Source: Deinococcus radiotolerans (GTDB taxonomy: Bacteria; Deinococcota; Deinococci; Deinococcales; Deinococcaceae). From it: a DNA stretch of 40,984 nt. This document shows positions 25,245 to 33,713 of the stretch, one piece after another. The notes below the pieces were generated by a model that did no database searches, was not told the origin of the DNA, and saw nothing but the letters and a program-made list of their open reading frames with translations. The translations under genes were made by a program, and so were the position numbers. Positions within the stretch are counted from its first letter, which is position 1; every line of letters begins with the position of its first letter. The stretch lies in contig NZ_BMPE01000029.1 of the NCBI RefSeq assembly GCF_014647435.1, positions 1-40,984 of the forward strand. The letters are read 5' to 3'.

Positions 25245-25247
25245 TAA
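25245..25247. repeat. Right target-site duplication TAA
   Basis: This is the second copy of the TAA found at 24390-24392. Removing the element plus one copy rejoins the pseudokinase stop codon to GTCCAGAAACC. Confidence 0.6.
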
Positions 25248-25291
25248 GTCCAGAAACCATCGCGGCCCCAATGGACGAGTCGATTTTCCAC

Positions 25292-25320
25292 ACGACACCA
25301 GTGAACTCTTCCCATATATT
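25292..25320 (+). promoter_or_regulatory. Promoter of the phosphorothioation-type operon
   Basis: ACGACA (25292-25297; four of six match TTGACA) is followed after 17 bases by TATATT (25315-25320), a near-consensus -10. The GTG start is nine bases further on, so the mRNA would be leaderless or nearly so. It lies downstream of the insertion sequence. Confidence 0.6.
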
Positions 25321-25329
25321 GAGTGAATT

Positions 25330-26235
25330 GTGCTCCCCGCTTATGTCAACACCGAAAAACCCGGCTTTTCAGGCCATGAAACATTTCCGTTTCGCTACGG
25401 CTGGCTCCGGAAGGCCATCATTGGCACCGAAGTCAGCAGCCAGTTCTTCGGTCGTCCTTTAGCGCTCGTGACGCTTGGTGTAGGGAAGAATATGGTCCAA
25501 AGCATTCGCCACTGGGGCTTGGCCACAAGGGTGCTGGAGGACGTGAGTCGCACGGAAGTCGCGCCAACGTACCTTGGGCAGCGACTCCTTCAGGCGTGGG
25601 ACCCTTATCTCGAAGACATCGGTTCACTTTGGTTGATTCATTGGTGGCTCGTGGGGAACCCCGCGCGGGCGGCCGCGTGGCATTACGCATTCTTTCGGTG
25701 GTCACGTCAGGAGTTCAGCAAGAGTGAGCTGACCGATCATCTGCTCGAGTGGGCGGAGCGGACGGCGGTGCGGGCCACGCGGTCATCGATTGCGCGGGAT
25801 GTGGACTGCCTGCTACGCACCTACCTGCCTAGCAAAAGTAGCAAGAAGGGTGTTTCAGAGGAGTCGTTCGACTGTCCACTCGTAGAGTTGGGCCTGTTGC
25901 GTCCCCTGCAGGACGGGGATCGGTTCACGTTCGTGATGGGGCCCAAGCGGACCCTGCCGGCGGCCGTCTTTGGTTACGCCTTAGTGGAGTATATGAATGC
26001 GGTCCGGGGGGAGCGGCGCACGGTGGCGCTGCATGACGCGCTCTACGGTATGGGCAGTCCGGGTCTAGCTTTCAAATTGTCAGAGAATGCTCTGGTAGAG
26101 CTTGTGGAGGCTGTGCAGGCACTGACGGCTGGCGCCATTGAGTTGGATGACACGGCCGGTCTGAAACAGTTATACCTGCGAGAAGACCTGGACGGCGCTG
26201 AACTGCTCGCACGGTTTTACGAGGAGAACGTATGA
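25330..26235 (+). CDS. DUF4007-family protein
   Basis: The 301-residue protein has the DUF4007 hallmarks near the N-terminus: FSGHETFPFRYGWL at 13-26 and LGVGKNMVQSIRHWG at about 49-63. The remainder is helical and includes a segment that resembles a winged helix (TRSSIARDVDCLLRTYL). I recall DUF4007 genes next to PAPS-reductase-like and cysteine desulfurase genes in DNA phosphorothioation and BREX-like loci, with no proven role; a DNA-binding or target-recognition part of the modification complex is likely. GTG at 25330 follows a near-consensus promoter. Its stop overlaps the ATPase start (ATGA), so the two products are probably made in equal amounts. Confidence 0.8.
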   Translation: MLPAYVNTEKPGFSGHETFPFRYGWLRKAIIGTEVSSQFFGRPLALVTLGVGKNMVQSIRHWGLATRVLEDVSRTEVAPTYLGQRLLQAWDPYLEDIGSLWLIHWWLVGNPARAAAWHYAFFRWSRQEFSKSELTDHLLEWAERTAVRATRSSIARDVDCLLRTYLPSKSSKKGVSEESFDCPLVELGLLRPLQDGDRFTFVMGPKRTLPAAVFGYALVEYMNAVRGERRTVALHDALYGMGSPGLAFKLSENALVELVEAVQALTAGAIELDDTAGLKQLYLREDLDGAELLARFYEENV

Positions 26236-29200
26236 GCCTGCTTGCGCCCCCAATTACGGCCGGTCGGTTCTTACGGTCTGTGCGGTTAGAACGCGACGCT
26301 GGGCACGCGGAGGCACTGGAGGGGTACGTATTGACCCCGCAGGCACGGACCGTGCTTCGCCGTGTCTTGAGCGCACTCAGCGCGGGAGGCACTGAACGCG
26401 CTCTTACCTTAACCGGGCCGTATGGAACGGGGAAGTCGGCATTTGCGCTGTTCTTGACGGAACTCTTGCGTGATCCGGCTGGACCAGCTTTCGCGTTGAT
26501 TCAGCGGGTGGATGGGGCACTGGCGCTTGAGGTTGAGCGAGTATTGCCGGCCCCGCTCCTGCCGGTGCCCCTCACGCTGCGGCGCGCGCGCCTGGGTCTG
26601 ACCCTGCATCAGGGTCTTATCGCCGCCGCTGAAGGCTTGCCGGACTCCGCAGCGCTCGTGGCGTCGCTGCATGCAGTGACGCCTGCGGCAGACGGGGAGA
26701 CTCTGGATACCCGCGCCCTGCTGCAGGCAGTACAAGCAGTGCAGGCGCGCGCTGAAGCGTCTGGGTACGCCGGGATCGCAATTGTGTTCGATGAGCTCGG
26801 GAAAGCCTTAGAGCACGAGGCGCGGTTTGAAGGGGCTGACATCTACCTCTTGCAGGAACTCGCAGAGAGCGCCGCCCGCAGCGGACCGCGCCCCATGCTG
26901 TTCGTGGGCGTGTTACACCAGGCGTTCGAGCAGTACGGTGAGGCGCTGCTGGCCAGTGCCCGCAAAGAGTGGGCGAAAGTGCAGGGGCGCTTTGCGGACA
27001 TCGCATTTATTGAGCCCCCCGAGCAGCAAATGCGCCTCGCGGCGCAGGCCACCGCCACGCTCGACCCCGCACCTGACGCAGACGTGCGGGCCTCAGCTCG
27101 GCGCGCGGCGCAGGCGCTGGTTGCCCTCAAGCAGGCGCCTCTGGGATTTGAAGCGGCCGAGTTTGAATCTCTGGCGGTCGCGGCGACTCCCGTGCATCCG
27201 GCCGCGCTGATGGCTCTACCGTACCTCTTCCGGCGGTTTGCGCAGAACGAACGCTCGCTATTTGCGTATCTGCTCAGTGGGGAGCCGCACGCCGTGCCAG
27301 CCCAGTGGGCAGCGGGGCATACCCTCGTCCGGCTGCATGACCTGTTTGACTACTTCAGCGTCAACCTGCTGGGGAGCCTGTCGCGGCAGGCCTTCGCACG
27401 GCGATGGCTTGAAGTGGTGGACGCGGTGGAGCGCTACCCCGATCTGAGCACGCTGGAGGTGCAGACCTTAAAGACGGTGGGGCTGCTCGGCGTGCTCGGG
27501 GATATGACAGGCTTGCACGCGAGTGCAGAACTTGTGTCGGTGGCCCTGACCGACGCCTTAGACGACGCGGAAGTGCTGCTCACCCTGCAACACCTGGAAC
27601 ACCGCTCCTTGATTGTCTATCGCCGCTACAACCGCACCTTCCGAGTGTGGGAAGGAAGCGACATCGACATTGAGGAGCGCCTAGAAGAGGGGCGCCGGAC
27701 AGTGGGGGCGCAGCTGGCCCTGTCAGAGGTGCTCGAGAACTACTTGCCGCGCCGCCCACTCGTGGCGCGCCGGCACTCCTTCCACACCGGGACGCTGCGG
27801 TTTGTGGAAGTGCGGTATGTAGACGCCCCCGTCTCGGCGGACCGGCTCCACGCGGCAGAGGGTGCGGACGGCGTCCTAGTGTGCGCCCTACCGAGCACGC
27901 CGGAGCAGGCTGAGGCGTTTGCGCGGTGGGCCGAGGAGGACAGCGTAGCGCAAAGGACGGACCTGCTGGTGGCGGTGCCGCTGGGACTTCAGACCTTACG
28001 TGAAGCGGCCACGGAACTCAGGGCACTGTACTGGCTGCGGGAGTCCACTCCGGACCTGCGCGACGACCGGGTGGCGCGCCGGGAAGTCGCCGAACGCCTC
28101 GCTTACTTGGAAGGCGTGTTGATTGGGGCTACGGAACACCTGCTTGATCCTCGCCCAGTGCCGGTGGGGAGCGGCACGCGCTACTGGCACGCCGGCGAGG
28201 CGCAGGTCGTGCGGACGCCGCGACAGGCAACGCAGCTGCTGTCAGATGTGCTTGACGAGGTGTACCCCGCTTCGCCGCAAGTGATTAATGAATTGATCAA
28301 TCGGCGCACGCTATCTTCCGCGGCGGCCGCCGCGAGGCGCTCCTTGCTTGAATTGATGTTGACCCGCGGGGACGAGGCATTGCTGGGCCTCGATCCCGAG
28401 CTGTTCCCGCCGGAGCGCAGCATGTACGAAAGTGTGCTGCGCGCCGCGGAGCTACACGGCCCTGTCGATCCAGATGATGAGTCGGGGCCATGGGAATTCC
28501 GAGCTCCGGTTGAGAATGACAGCTCAAACCTCGCTCCGGCGTGGGCAGAACTGGGCCGTCTTGTGTTTGAAACGGACGAGCCCGTGGTGGTCAACACCCT
28601 GTTCAGCGCGCTGGCCGCCGCACCGTATGGCGTAACGGCTGGGCTGGCCCCAGTGCTGCTCGTGGCGTTCATGCAGGTGCACCTACACGAGATCAGCCTG
28701 TATCGCGAAGGCGTGTTCGTTGCGGAGCCGAGCATCGCCGACTTCGAAGTGCTGTTGCGCCGGCCGGAACTCTTTGCCGTGGCCGGAAGTGCGGTGCAGG
28801 GCGAACGTGCGGCGGTGCTGACCCGCCTGTCCAGCAGCCTGAAAACACCCGATGCGCTCGTGCCAGTTGTCCGGGCCCTGATCCGCATGGTGAAGGGATT
28901 GCCGGACACCTCGTGGCGTACGCAGAATTTACCGGACGCCGTCTTGCGCCTACGTGAGGCCTTTGAGCGGGCCCGGAGTCCGGAGCGCCTCCTATTCCAG
29001 GACGTGCCCGAAGCGCTCGGGTTGCCAGCGATTGGCAGCGGCCACACTGACGAAACGCGAATCACTGCGTTCTTCGATGTGCTAAACGGAACGCTACAAA
29101 CCTGGGCAGCGCATGGACCGGCGCAGGTCAAGCAGGCCCGGCGGGTCCTGCTTGAAGCGCTCGACTTCCCGGCGACGGATCTAGGCTGGGCGCAGCTGAC

Positions 29201-29567
29201 TGAGCAGGCACAGGCGCTGCAAGGCCGCCCACTGCCGACAGCTTTGGTGCCCTTCGTTAACCGCTTGTGCACGGACGGGGAACCGAACGCGGTGCTCGAC
29301 GGGGTTTTGTCCCTTGTTGCCGGCCGGTCCCCGCGCTCCTGGACGGACGCCGACGCCGCGCGTTACCCCTCGCAGGCGGCAGATCTGGCGCGCACGTACC
29401 GTTTGGCAGCTCGGCAGCTGGGGTACAGCACACCCGAAACGGAGGAGGCAAGCCGGGAAGTAGCCACGCAGCTGCGCGCAATTCTGGCTGAGCAAGGACG
29501 GGCTGGGCAGAAGGACGCCATGAAGTTAGCGCTGCTGCAACTGCTTCAGGAGTTGGACGAAGAATGA
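26232..29567 (+). CDS. Large ATPase of the modification module (BrxC/PglY-like)
   Basis: The 1111-residue protein has Walker A GPYGTGKS at 62-69 and a Walker B-like IAIVFDELGKAL near 180-192, then a long helical remainder. The TGPYGTGKSAF...FDELGK layout and size resemble the BrxC/PglY ATPases of BREX/Pgl systems, although I cannot prove membership. It is translationally coupled to the DUF4007 gene and followed after 57 bases by the sulfur-transfer gene. In Dnd systems the ATPase of the modification complex is DndD and in Ssp systems SspC; this protein may fill that position. Codon use is distinct from the left half of the window, with TTA, CTA and TTG leucine codons common. Confidence 0.7.
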   Translation: MSLLAPPITAGRFLRSVRLERDAGHAEALEGYVLTPQARTVLRRVLSALSAGGTERALTLTGPYGTGKSAFALFLTELLRDPAGPAFALIQRVDGALALEVERVLPAPLLPVPLTLRRARLGLTLHQGLIAAAEGLPDSAALVASLHAVTPAADGETLDTRALLQAVQAVQARAEASGYAGIAIVFDELGKALEHEARFEGADIYLLQELAESAARSGPRPMLFVGVLHQAFEQYGEALLASARKEWAKVQGRFADIAFIEPPEQQMRLAAQATATLDPAPDADVRASARRAAQALVALKQAPLGFEAAEFESLAVAATPVHPAALMALPYLFRRFAQNERSLFAYLLSGEPHAVPAQWAAGHTLVRLHDLFDYFSVNLLGSLSRQAFARRWLEVVDAVERYPDLSTLEVQTLKTVGLLGVLGDMTGLHASAELVSVALTDALDDAEVLLTLQHLEHRSLIVYRRYNRTFRVWEGSDIDIEERLEEGRRTVGAQLALSEVLENYLPRRPLVARRHSFHTGTLRFVEVRYVDAPVSADRLHAAEGADGVLVCALPSTPEQAEAFARWAEEDSVAQRTDLLVAVPLGLQTLREAATELRALYWLRESTPDLRDDRVARREVAERLAYLEGVLIGATEHLLDPRPVPVGSGTRYWHAGEAQVVRTPRQATQLLSDVLDEVYPASPQVINELINRRTLSSAAAAARRSLLELMLTRGDEALLGLDPELFPPERSMYESVLRAAELHGPVDPDDESGPWEFRAPVENDSSNLAPAWAELGRLVFETDEPVVVNTLFSALAAAPYGVTAGLAPVLLVAFMQVHLHEISLYREGVFVAEPSIADFEVLLRRPELFAVAGSAVQGERAAVLTRLSSSLKTPDALVPVVRALIRMVKGLPDTSWRTQNLPDAVLRLREAFERARSPERLLFQDVPEALGLPAIGSGHTDETRITAFFDVLNGTLQTWAAHGPAQVKQARRVLLEALDFPATDLGWAQLTEQAQALQGRPLPTALVPFVNRLCTDGEPNAVLDGVLSLVAGRSPRSWTDADAARYPSQAADLARTYRLAARQLGYSTPETEEASREVATQLRAILAEQGRAGQKDAMKLALLQLLQELDEE

Positions 29568-29624
29568 CCAATTGTGGGCTATGCATGAAAGGGACGTGGT
29601 ACCCCGTTTACAGTTGGGCCAAGC

Positions 29625-30419
29625 ATGACTGAGCTGACATCCCGTCCCCTGCGCCACATCCTTTCGTTGTCCGGAGGGAAAGACAGCACGGCGCTCGCCA
29701 TTTACATGCGCGACAAAGTGCCCGAAATGGAGTACATCTTCTGCGACACCGGTGAAGAGCTCCCTGAGACATATGAATACCTCGACCGACTAGAAGCCTA
29801 CCTGGGCAAGCCAATCGTCCGGCTCAACCCCGACCGGCCGTTTTCGCACTACCTGGAACTGTACCGGGGAGTGCTGCCCGACAGCCGCACCCGCTGGTGC
29901 ACGCGCATGCTCAAGATTAAGCCGTTTGAGAAGTACGTCGGCGACGCGCAGGCCATCAGCTACATCGCCATTCGCTCGGACGAAACGCACCGCAAAGGCT
30001 ACATCTCCACCAAACCCAACCTGCACGCCGTGTACCCGTTTATCGAGGGGGGCCTAATCAAACGCGATGTATTTAAACTCCTCGAAGACAGCGGCCTGGG
30101 CATTCCCGAGTACTACGAGTGGCGGTCACGGTCCGGCTGCTACTTCTGCTTCTATCAACAGCGCCGCGAATGGGTAGGCCTGCTTGAACGTCACCCGGAC
30201 CTCTACGAGAAAGCCAAGACCTTCGAGAAATTTGACGAGGCCACCGGCCGGCGCTTTACCTGGTCAGTGAAAGAAAGCCTGAGCGAACTCGCTGACCCGG
30301 ACCGCGTTGAGCAAATCAAGACGTCACAGCTGAGGTCCAAGGAACAGGGGAGCGCGGCGCTACTCGACCTCCTCGATGAGCAGGAAGATGACGCGTCCTG
30401 CATGGTCTGCCACCTATAA
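29625..30419 (+). CDS. PAPS-reductase/DndC-like sulfurtransferase
   Basis: The 264-residue protein carries the PP-loop SGGKDSTAL at 16-24, the ATP-pyrophosphatase motif of PAPS reductases and of DndC/SspD. Further on, DTGEELPETYEYL, RWCTRMLK, SGCYFC and a C-terminal SCMVCHL supply five cysteines (two CxxC pairs plus the RWC cysteine) that could bind an iron-sulfur cluster, as in DndC. It is much shorter than typical DndC. It would activate the DNA backbone with ATP and pass on sulfur from the desulfurase encoded next. ATG at 29625 has no Shine-Dalgarno sequence; TACAGT ten bases upstream could be an internal -10 box. Confidence 0.82.
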   Translation: MTELTSRPLRHILSLSGGKDSTALAIYMRDKVPEMEYIFCDTGEELPETYEYLDRLEAYLGKPIVRLNPDRPFSHYLELYRGVLPDSRTRWCTRMLKIKPFEKYVGDAQAISYIAIRSDETHRKGYISTKPNLHAVYPFIEGGLIKRDVFKLLEDSGLGIPEYYEWRSRSGCYFCFYQQRREWVGLLERHPDLYEKAKTFEKFDEATGRRFTWSVKESLSELADPDRVEQIKTSQLRSKEQGSAALLDLLDEQEDDASCMVCHL

Positions 30420-30431
30420 TTCCAGCGGACA

Positions 30432-30472
30432 GCAGCCCGGGCGAGGAATGGCGCCGTCCTCGCCCGAGCTGC
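30432..30472 (+). terminator. Strong hairpin between sulfurtransferase and desulfurase genes
   Basis: CGGGCGAGGA (30438-30447) pairs with TCCTCGCCCG (30457-30466), and after one mismatch GCAGC pairs with GCTGC (30468-30472), giving a 16-level stem. There is no T-tract. It may be a partial terminator or an mRNA-stability element inside the operon. Confidence 0.5.
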
Positions 30473-30506
30473 CAGTGAAACCCTGTCAACATGAGGACGG
30501 CCACGC

Positions 30507-31676
30507 ATGACCGTATACTTTGACGATCACGCAACCACCCCCTGTGATCCCAGGGTGGTGGCGGCGATGATGCCGTACTTCACGGCGCAGTTTGCCAACC
30601 CTGCGAGCACCTCGCACGGACCCGGCCGGGACGCTGCGGACGCGATAGAAAACGCCCGCTCGCAGGTTGCGGCGCTGCTGAACGCCCCGGCGGGCGACGT
30701 GGTGTTCACGGGTGGCGCCACGGAAAGCAACAACCTGGCCTTGTACGGCGTCGCGCGCGCCGCGGCCATGTATGGGGGCCGGCGGCGCATCATCACGCTT
30801 CCCACCGAGCACAAAGCCGTTCTTGAACCCTGCAGAGACCTTCAGGAGCAGGGTTTCGACGTTGTGTATGCGCCGGTGGACCGGTACGGGACCGTGGATC
30901 TTGCGGCGCTCGAGGGGCTGCTGACGCCTGAGACACTGCTCGTATCGATTCAGGCGGCCAACAGCGAAATTGGCACCCTCCAGCCCATGGCCCAAATCGG
31001 CGCCTTCGCACGCGCGGCCGGCGCGCTCTATCACTGTGACGCTACGCAGCTCGTTGGCCGCGCACCGGTCGACTGGCAGGCATTGCCTGTGGATCTGCTC
31101 TCCCTAAGTGCCCACAAGCTCTACGGCCCAAAGGGGACGGGAGCGCTGCTGTTGCGGCCGTCTCTGCGGCGAGGCGGGCTGCAGCCTCTGATGCGCGGGG
31201 GCGGCCAGGAAGGTGGCCTTCGGCCAGGCACCCACAACGTGCCGGCGGTGGTCGGTTTCGGTGTGGCCGCGGATCTCGCAGCGCAGGAAGGGCCCGCTGA
31301 CACAGAAAGGGTCGCGCGGCTGCGTGACCGGTTCGAAGCGTCCCTGCGCGCCGCCCTTCCAGAAGTTCGGTTCAACGGTCATCCTGAACGGCGGCTCCCC
31401 GGCAACAGCAGCGTCACCCTGCCAGGGTTGGAGGCGGATGCCCTGCTGATGCACCTGCCGGGATTCGCGCTGAGCTTGGGCTCCGCCTGCAACAGCGGAG
31501 CCCTAGAGCCGTCGTATGTGCTGACGGCCATCGGGTTGAGCCGCGATGACGCGGACAGCACCTTCCGGGTGGGGCTCGGCCGGTTTACCACCGCAGCGGC
31601 TGTTGGTGAGTTGACCAACGCCATCGTGGCTGGCGCTGGCCGTCTGGCTGAGCTCGGGGCTGCGTTTACTAGATGA
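30507..31676 (+). CDS. Cysteine desulfurase (DndA/SspA/IscS-like)
   Basis: The 389-residue protein is a full-length class V aminotransferase-fold desulfurase. It starts with VYFDDHATTPCDP, has the PLP-phosphate loop GATESNN, the PLP lysine Lys204 in SLSAHKLYGPKG, the RPGTHNVPAVVGF segment, and the active-site cysteine Cys328 in LGSACNSGALEPS. These are the residues needed to take sulfur from cysteine as a persulfide. GAGGA nine bases before the ATG acts as ribosome site. In phosphorothioation systems this enzyme is DndA or SspA and feeds the PP-loop enzyme encoded just upstream. A housekeeping IscS role is less likely because no Fe-S scaffold gene is nearby. Confidence 0.88.
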   Translation: MTVYFDDHATTPCDPRVVAAMMPYFTAQFANPASTSHGPGRDAADAIENARSQVAALLNAPAGDVVFTGGATESNNLALYGVARAAAMYGGRRRIITLPTEHKAVLEPCRDLQEQGFDVVYAPVDRYGTVDLAALEGLLTPETLLVSIQAANSEIGTLQPMAQIGAFARAAGALYHCDATQLVGRAPVDWQALPVDLLSLSAHKLYGPKGTGALLLRPSLRRGGLQPLMRGGGQEGGLRPGTHNVPAVVGFGVAADLAAQEGPADTERVARLRDRFEASLRAALPEVRFNGHPERRLPGNSSVTLPGLEADALLMHLPGFALSLGSACNSGALEPSYVLTAIGLSRDDADSTFRVGLGRFTTAAAVGELTNAIVAGAGRLAELGAAFTR

Positions 31677-31741
31677 AGTGTGCGGCCAGTGCCCAGCACA
31701 GGTGGGGCGACGGCCAACCGAAGAGCGCACAGATCAAAGGG

Positions 31742-31854
31742 GGGGGTACACCCCCATCTTGTCTGCCCGGACTGCTCAATCTAAGCAGTTCAACGCTAGG
31801 TCAGTCTCTAGACTGCACCGGATCTTCTTCTGGGCTAGTCCCGGCAGTCTGCCG
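31742..31854 (+). promoter_or_regulatory. Cluster of four short hairpins in the leader before the DptF-like gene
   Basis: The 270-base gap between the desulfurase and DptF-like genes has four perfect inverted repeats: GGGGGT/ACCCCC (31742-31755), ACTGCT/AGCAGT (31771-31789), CAGTCT/AGACTG (31802-31815) and CGGCAG/CTGCCG (31842-31854). The first could end transcription of the modification genes; the rest may be a structured leader or operators for the restriction genes. No clear promoter was found. Confidence 0.4.
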
Positions 31855-31946
31855 TTGCCGAATCCTTCTGGCTCATCTGTACTCCGCTTTCGTCCAGCCC
31901 AGTTGCGTCGGCTGTGCTCAACTCCCCGATCAAAGGATCTGTCCCC

Positions 31947-33713
31947 GTGAATGACAATGCTTTCGTGGCTTACCTGAACCGTTACACGACCGCGTCCTCA
32001 GAACACGAAGCGGCGTTCGACGAGTTCACGTCCGCGACCCCAACAGGCATCCCCTCCTTGAGCATCCCAACACGCCTGGAAGCGAAGCTGCTAGCAGCGT
32101 TTCACAGTCCGTCACCGCCCACGGTCATCCTGACCGGCAACGCAGGTGACGGTAAGACGTACCTGTGCCGTAAGATCGTGGGGGCGTTCCGGCACTCACC
32201 GCTGACTGTATGGCCAAGTCACGACACAATCCATCACTTCGAGTCCGGCGACGTCGTCCTGACCGTCGTAAAAGATCTATCCGAGTTGTCCATCGCTACG
32301 GCCGGCACGGTGCTAGCCGAACTCAGCTCCGCCCTGACGGGCCAGACGGGCGCGCCGTACCTAATTGCCGCCAACGAGGGTCGCCTCCGCGCAGTGCTTG
32401 AAGAGCGTGGTCTGAGCGTCCTGGCGCAGCAGATTGATCACCAGCTGCGGCACGGCCCCGATCTCACGCCGAACGCGAAGCTGCTGGTGATCGACCTCAA
32501 CCGTGTCGCCACATCGCAGTACATCGGACCAGTGCTCGACTGGATGACGGCGGACGTTGCGTGGAGTGGCTGCGGCAGCTGCCCGGTCCGGAACACCTGC
32601 CCCATGGCGGACAACGCCGCGCAACTGCGGCAGCCGGGCATCAAAGACCGCCTGGCCTTCCTGTACGGCGTTCTTGAGCAGCTTGACATTCACGTGACCT
32701 TCCGGGACATGTTGATTCACCTCGCCTACACCATCACCGGCGGGCTCTCCTGCACCGAGGTCAAGCGGCGAGCGCAGGTGGACGAGACCGCCTGGCAGTA
32801 CGAAGCCCCCTCCTACGCGTATTACAGCAACGCCTTTGGCGAAAGCGCGCCGGTGGGCTTCCGGCGAAAAACCGCGGCCATCCGCCACCTGCGCAAACTG
32901 AATGTCGGGCAAGAATCGGTGTTCGACCTCGATCATTTTATCGTCGGGGACGACGAAATGCAGCCGGACCTGCATGCCAAACTATTCGGCAACAGCATTG
33001 ACCTCGGTGGACGACTCTTTGAGCAAGACCGCCAGGCGTACTTGCGGGGGCTGAGCGCCACAAGTGAGGCCGCGCAGGAGTTCGTGACGCGCTGGCTCGG
33101 TCATTGCCGCCGAAAAGCCTTCTTCACTCATCCCGACGGCGACCTCGTTCTAAAGCTCCTACCGTTCCAATTCCTGAAGGACTACCTTCAGCTGATTGAT
33201 CAGGCCGTGTCGTTAAAGCGGGAGCACATCAAAAACCTGTTGATTCTCGGCTTGAACCGCGCGTTTTCCGGGTTGTACCTGACCGACCGGCACATCCTGT
33301 ACGTCACGGCGCACCCATCGAGCAGCTTAGAGAACGCCGTCCCCGCGGTCTTGATGCGCATTGCCGAAACCAACATCGACCTCGTCCCAAGTCACCCGGA
33401 TGCCAACGAAATGATTGAGCGGTGGAGCAGTTTGACCCTGCGGCTCCAGGTGCCCGGCGTGCCCCCCCAGACGGTGCCGTGGAACATGAATCTGCTGCGG
33501 TTTGAGTATGTGATGCGCCGAGCCTACGGCAGCACACCAGACATCCTGGCCCAGGAATGCGAGCTCGCGGTGCGGCATCTCAAAGATAGTCTCGTGGCGC
33601 GGCTCGGCACCCAGCGCAGCGCCAACGAACTGGAATTTTTCGAGTACAACGGACGGGCGTACCAGCACCGCCGGTTGTTCTTCCTGGGCAGCTCGTCTGT
33701 GGAGCAGGCATGA
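31947..33713 (+). CDS. dptF: DptF-like phosphorothioation-dependent restriction protein
   Basis: From GTG at 31947 the protein has 588 residues. Walker A GNAGDGKT lies at about 64-71, as in DptF/DndF, and is followed by ATPase-like strands. A small cysteine cluster CGSCPVRNTC at about 211-220 could bind zinc. GTG at 31947 was preferred over the upstream GTG at 31914 because AAGGA lies nine bases before it. In Dnd systems DptF, DptG and DptH form the complex that attacks DNA lacking phosphorothioate; homologous sets also serve Ssp systems. The stop overlaps the next start (ATGA). Family placement is from memory of sequence and gene order. Confidence 0.72.
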   Translation: MNDNAFVAYLNRYTTASSEHEAAFDEFTSATPTGIPSLSIPTRLEAKLLAAFHSPSPPTVILTGNAGDGKTYLCRKIVGAFRHSPLTVWPSHDTIHHFESGDVVLTVVKDLSELSIATAGTVLAELSSALTGQTGAPYLIAANEGRLRAVLEERGLSVLAQQIDHQLRHGPDLTPNAKLLVIDLNRVATSQYIGPVLDWMTADVAWSGCGSCPVRNTCPMADNAAQLRQPGIKDRLAFLYGVLEQLDIHVTFRDMLIHLAYTITGGLSCTEVKRRAQVDETAWQYEAPSYAYYSNAFGESAPVGFRRKTAAIRHLRKLNVGQESVFDLDHFIVGDDEMQPDLHAKLFGNSIDLGGRLFEQDRQAYLRGLSATSEAAQEFVTRWLGHCRRKAFFTHPDGDLVLKLLPFQFLKDYLQLIDQAVSLKREHIKNLLILGLNRAFSGLYLTDRHILYVTAHPSSSLENAVPAVLMRIAETNIDLVPSHPDANEMIERWSSLTLRLQVPGVPPQTVPWNMNLLRFEYVMRRAYGSTPDILAQECELAVRHLKDSLVARLGTQRSANELEFFEYNGRAYQHRRLFFLGSSSVEQA

